From the NCBI RefSeq assembly GCF_009928415.1, contig NZ_JAABNN010000007.1, forward strand, positions 142,297 through 206,296: a DNA stretch of 64,000 bases. The letters run 5' to 3'. Position 1 is the first letter of the stretch; the number at the start of each line of letters is the position of its first letter. The position numbers and the translations under genes are program-made. The notes under the pieces were generated by a model that was given only the letters and a program-made list of their open reading frames with translations, had not been told where the DNA came from and did not search any database. Positions 62,371-64,000 of this stretch are shown here, piece after piece. The DNA is from Bacillus sp. USDA818B3_A. Its GTDB lineage: Bacteria; Bacillota; Bacilli; Bacillales; Cytobacillaceae.

Positions 62371-63840
62371 ATGGATAAAAAACTTGAATTTAGAGGTGGC
62401 TGGGGGGTTGCGTTTATTCCAGTCGTAGTTTTTCTGTTCTTCTGTGTATTGTTTTTTATCGTTTTTAAAGCATTTGAAATGTATGCTCTTGCAATGGGCG
62501 CTTTTGTAGCTCTTATGGTGGGTGCTATTTTTGTCAAAAAGGGCAACTACGATTGGTACTGGGATTCAGTCTATGCAGGTGTAAAGGAAGCCGTCCCAAT
62601 TTTAGTCCTTCTGTTCGTCATTGGGATGTTCTCGGAATTGATTAAATCTACTAACATTTCGTCAGGATTCGTATGGCTTGCCAACCTCTTGGGCGTAGAT
62701 GGGGGATTATTCACGGCGTTTACATTCCTGGCAGTTTGTGTGATTTCGACTGCCACCGGGTCATCGATTGGAACAATGTTTACCTGTTTCCCAATTTTCT
62801 ACCCGGCTGGGGTATTGCTGGGCAGTGATCCTGCCATTCTTGCGGGTGCACTCGTCAGTGCTTCTATTTTTGGTGATAACTTAGCACCGATATCAGATAC
62901 CACCATCATCTCTGCAGGTACTCAAGAATATACAAAGAAAAAAGGTTTTGCTGAAGTGGGCGGCTGTGTTGCCAGCCGGTTGAAATATTCCTTGGTCGCA
63001 GGTACGATCTCTTTTGTTCTGTTCTGGATCTTCGGCGGCGGCGGCACGGCAGGTGATGGCGCTTCGGATATCCTTGTCAAGAACATGAATCCAAACTCAC
63101 TGGTTATGCTGGTTCCGGTAGTCGTCATGTTAATTATCGCAATCAAAACCCGCAATATCTATAAAGCGATAACGATAGGGATCATTTTAGGAACAATAAC
63201 AGGTCTGGCGTTTCACCTTCTAACGTTCGACAATGTAATCTCAGTTAAGGATGGTGCTCCGAAAGGTTTCCTAACGGGCGGCATCAGCAGTATGATGGCA
63301 ACGGTCACGCTGGTTATTTCTGTCTATGGCATAATGGGTGTGCTTAACGGTGCGGGAGTGCTAGAAAAAGTGACAAATGGCATCCTTAACAGCAAAATGG
63401 GTAAGACAGTCCGCGGTGCTGAAATCGCGATGATGTTAGGTATTTCGTTTACAACTTTGCTCTTCGGTGGTGTAACCAGTGCTTCGATGACAACATTTGG
63501 AAAAGTACAGAATGAGATTGGCAAACGTGTAGGATTGCATCCATACCGACGTGCCTATCTACTGGATGGTTTTGCTAATGCTATTGTGCTGGTTATACCT
63601 TTTTTAAGTGTTTTTGTATTCCTCGGCGCGTTGCTGTCGAAAGGGTATGATTTTGTTGAACCGCTTTTACTAACACAGGTCTCAAGCGGTATGATTTATT
63701 GTATGGTACTGTTTTTGGTTCTATTGTCCTCGGTCATAACGGGATGGGGCCGCGAATATGAGGGCTCTGAAGGGAAAGTGGTTAGAAATCCTCAAGAATT
63801 AGTAAAACAAGGTACCAAGAACGTCTCTCATAATATATGA
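62371..63840 (+). CDS. NhaC-type Na+/H+ antiporter family transporter, T-box regulated
   Basis: This 489-residue protein has about twelve membrane helices and the NhaC-family pattern GSSIGTMFTCFPIFYPAG and DNLAPISDTTIISAG. Some NhaC-family members are known amino-acid transporters under T-box control. The T-box upstream makes an amino-acid or related substrate more likely than plain sodium. AAGGGGG precedes the ATG. Confidence 0.82.
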   Translation: MDKKLEFRGGWGVAFIPVVVFLFFCVLFFIVFKAFEMYALAMGAFVALMVGAIFVKKGNYDWYWDSVYAGVKEAVPILVLLFVIGMFSELIKSTNISSGFVWLANLLGVDGGLFTAFTFLAVCVISTATGSSIGTMFTCFPIFYPAGVLLGSDPAILAGALVSASIFGDNLAPISDTTIISAGTQEYTKKKGFAEVGGCVASRLKYSLVAGTISFVLFWIFGGGGTAGDGASDILVKNMNPNSLVMLVPVVVMLIIAIKTRNIYKAITIGIILGTITGLAFHLLTFDNVISVKDGAPKGFLTGGISSMMATVTLVISVYGIMGVLNGAGVLEKVTNGILNSKMGKTVRGAEIAMMLGISFTTLLFGGVTSASMTTFGKVQNEIGKRVGLHPYRRAYLLDGFANAIVLVIPFLSVFVFLGALLSKGYDFVEPLLLTQVSSGMIYCMVLFLVLLSSVITGWGREYEGSEGKVVRNPQELVKQGTKNVSHNI

Positions 63841-63846
63841 TGGCCA

Positions 63847-63857
63847 GTGCCTGTCAC
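63847..63857. repeat. Partial copy of the GTGACAGGCAC palindrome element
   Basis: GTGCCTGTCAC matches one arm end of the palindrome at 41820-41860. The other arm is not present here. Confidence 0.45.
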
Positions 63858-63908
63858 TCCCCGCTAATTGTTGAATTCTTATCGACTATTTCAGAAGACA
63901 TTTTAAAG

Positions 63909-63946
63909 AAAGGCAACTACCCCTCCGGGGCGTTGCCTTTTTTTGT
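63909..63946 (+). terminator. Terminator after the NhaC-type transporter gene
   Basis: AAAGGCAAC and GTTGCCTTT arms with CCCC/GGGG inner pairs, then T8. It closes the T-box operon and is similar to the terminator at 55735. Confidence 0.88.
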
Positions 63947-63947
63947 T

Positions 63948-64000
63948 GCGTGCCCAGCAAGCCGTTAATTGCTAGTTGGTGAAAGTCCAATCCGAGTAAG
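63948..64000 (+). mobile_element. Possible 5' end of a group II intron (cut by the window edge)
   Basis: Right after the terminator T-tract, GCGTGCCCAGC is followed by TTGGTGAAAGTCCAA. The start GUGCCCAGC and the GGUGAAAGUCC segment recall the 5' domain I of bacterial group II introns. Group IIC introns insert just downstream of Rho-independent terminators, as here. Only 50 bases are visible. Confidence 0.55.

Overview
The window reads as chromosomal DNA of a low-GC, endospore-forming Bacillaceae (Bacillus sensu lato). The pointers are SinR, LiaFSR, PdaA, EfeOBU, a conserved yfk/yfj-type block also found in Bacillus subtilis (DUF1128, YtxH-like, BrkB, Ca2+/H+ antiporter, YfkD, SE1561-type protein, PdaA, RNA m5U methyltransferase), strong Shine-Dalgarno sequences, frequent TTG/GTG starts and many Rho-independent terminators. 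No rRNA, tRNA, prophage or complete insertion sequence was seen. A possible group II intron starts at the right edge.

Region by region. 0.2-2.7 kb: a membrane HD-GYP protein, a 21-residue micropeptide whose start overlaps its stop, and an M50-type protease with a PqqD-like N-terminus. 2.7-11 kb: seven overlapping genes for a nitrate-reductase-like molybdoenzyme complex (cytochrome-like membrane protein, catalytic subunit, 4x[4Fe-4S] protein, Tat-exported Rieske protein, three small proteins), followed by an Nre-like regulatory set (kinase, NreC-like regulator, NreA-like GAF protein, PAS kinase). A palindrome matching the remembered NreC consensus lies directly upstream of the enzyme operon. 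11-24 kb: mostly housekeeping genes, including glutaminyl-tRNA synthetase, NapH-like ferredoxin, YfmL-like helicase and a Rieske-tailed oxidoreductase. 22.9-29.4 kb: LiaFSR and the Fur-boxed EfeOBU iron uptake operon. 29-37 kb: flippase-like protein, Bax inhibitor, MscL, aminopeptidase, MFS transporter, topoisomerase III. 37-41 kb: an isolated hutH behind an attenuator-like leader, then a c-di-GMP-I riboswitch in front of a sinI-like antirepressor that faces sinR. 41-57 kb: the yfk/yfj-type block with an iron-type P1B ATPase, class I fumarase and a cystine-type ABC transporter. 57-60.3 kb: a second molybdoenzyme with a C-terminal LysM domain and Gly in place of the fourth Fe-S cysteine. 60.6-63.8 kb: a T-box operon with a TIGR04076-like protein, an aldo/keto reductase and an NhaC-type antiporter.

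The most interesting circuits are: (1) c-di-GMP riboswitch to SinI to SinR, a proposed direct link between second messenger and biofilm switch, with a c-di-GMP phosphodiesterase also in the window; (2) the Nre-like regulators, the putative NreC palindrome and the Rieske-containing nitrate-reductase-like operon; (3) the micropeptide / PqqD-M50 locus; (4) two arrays of TTTGT-core repeats spaced 20-21 bp, one before hutH and one after the fumarase gene, with no obvious function.
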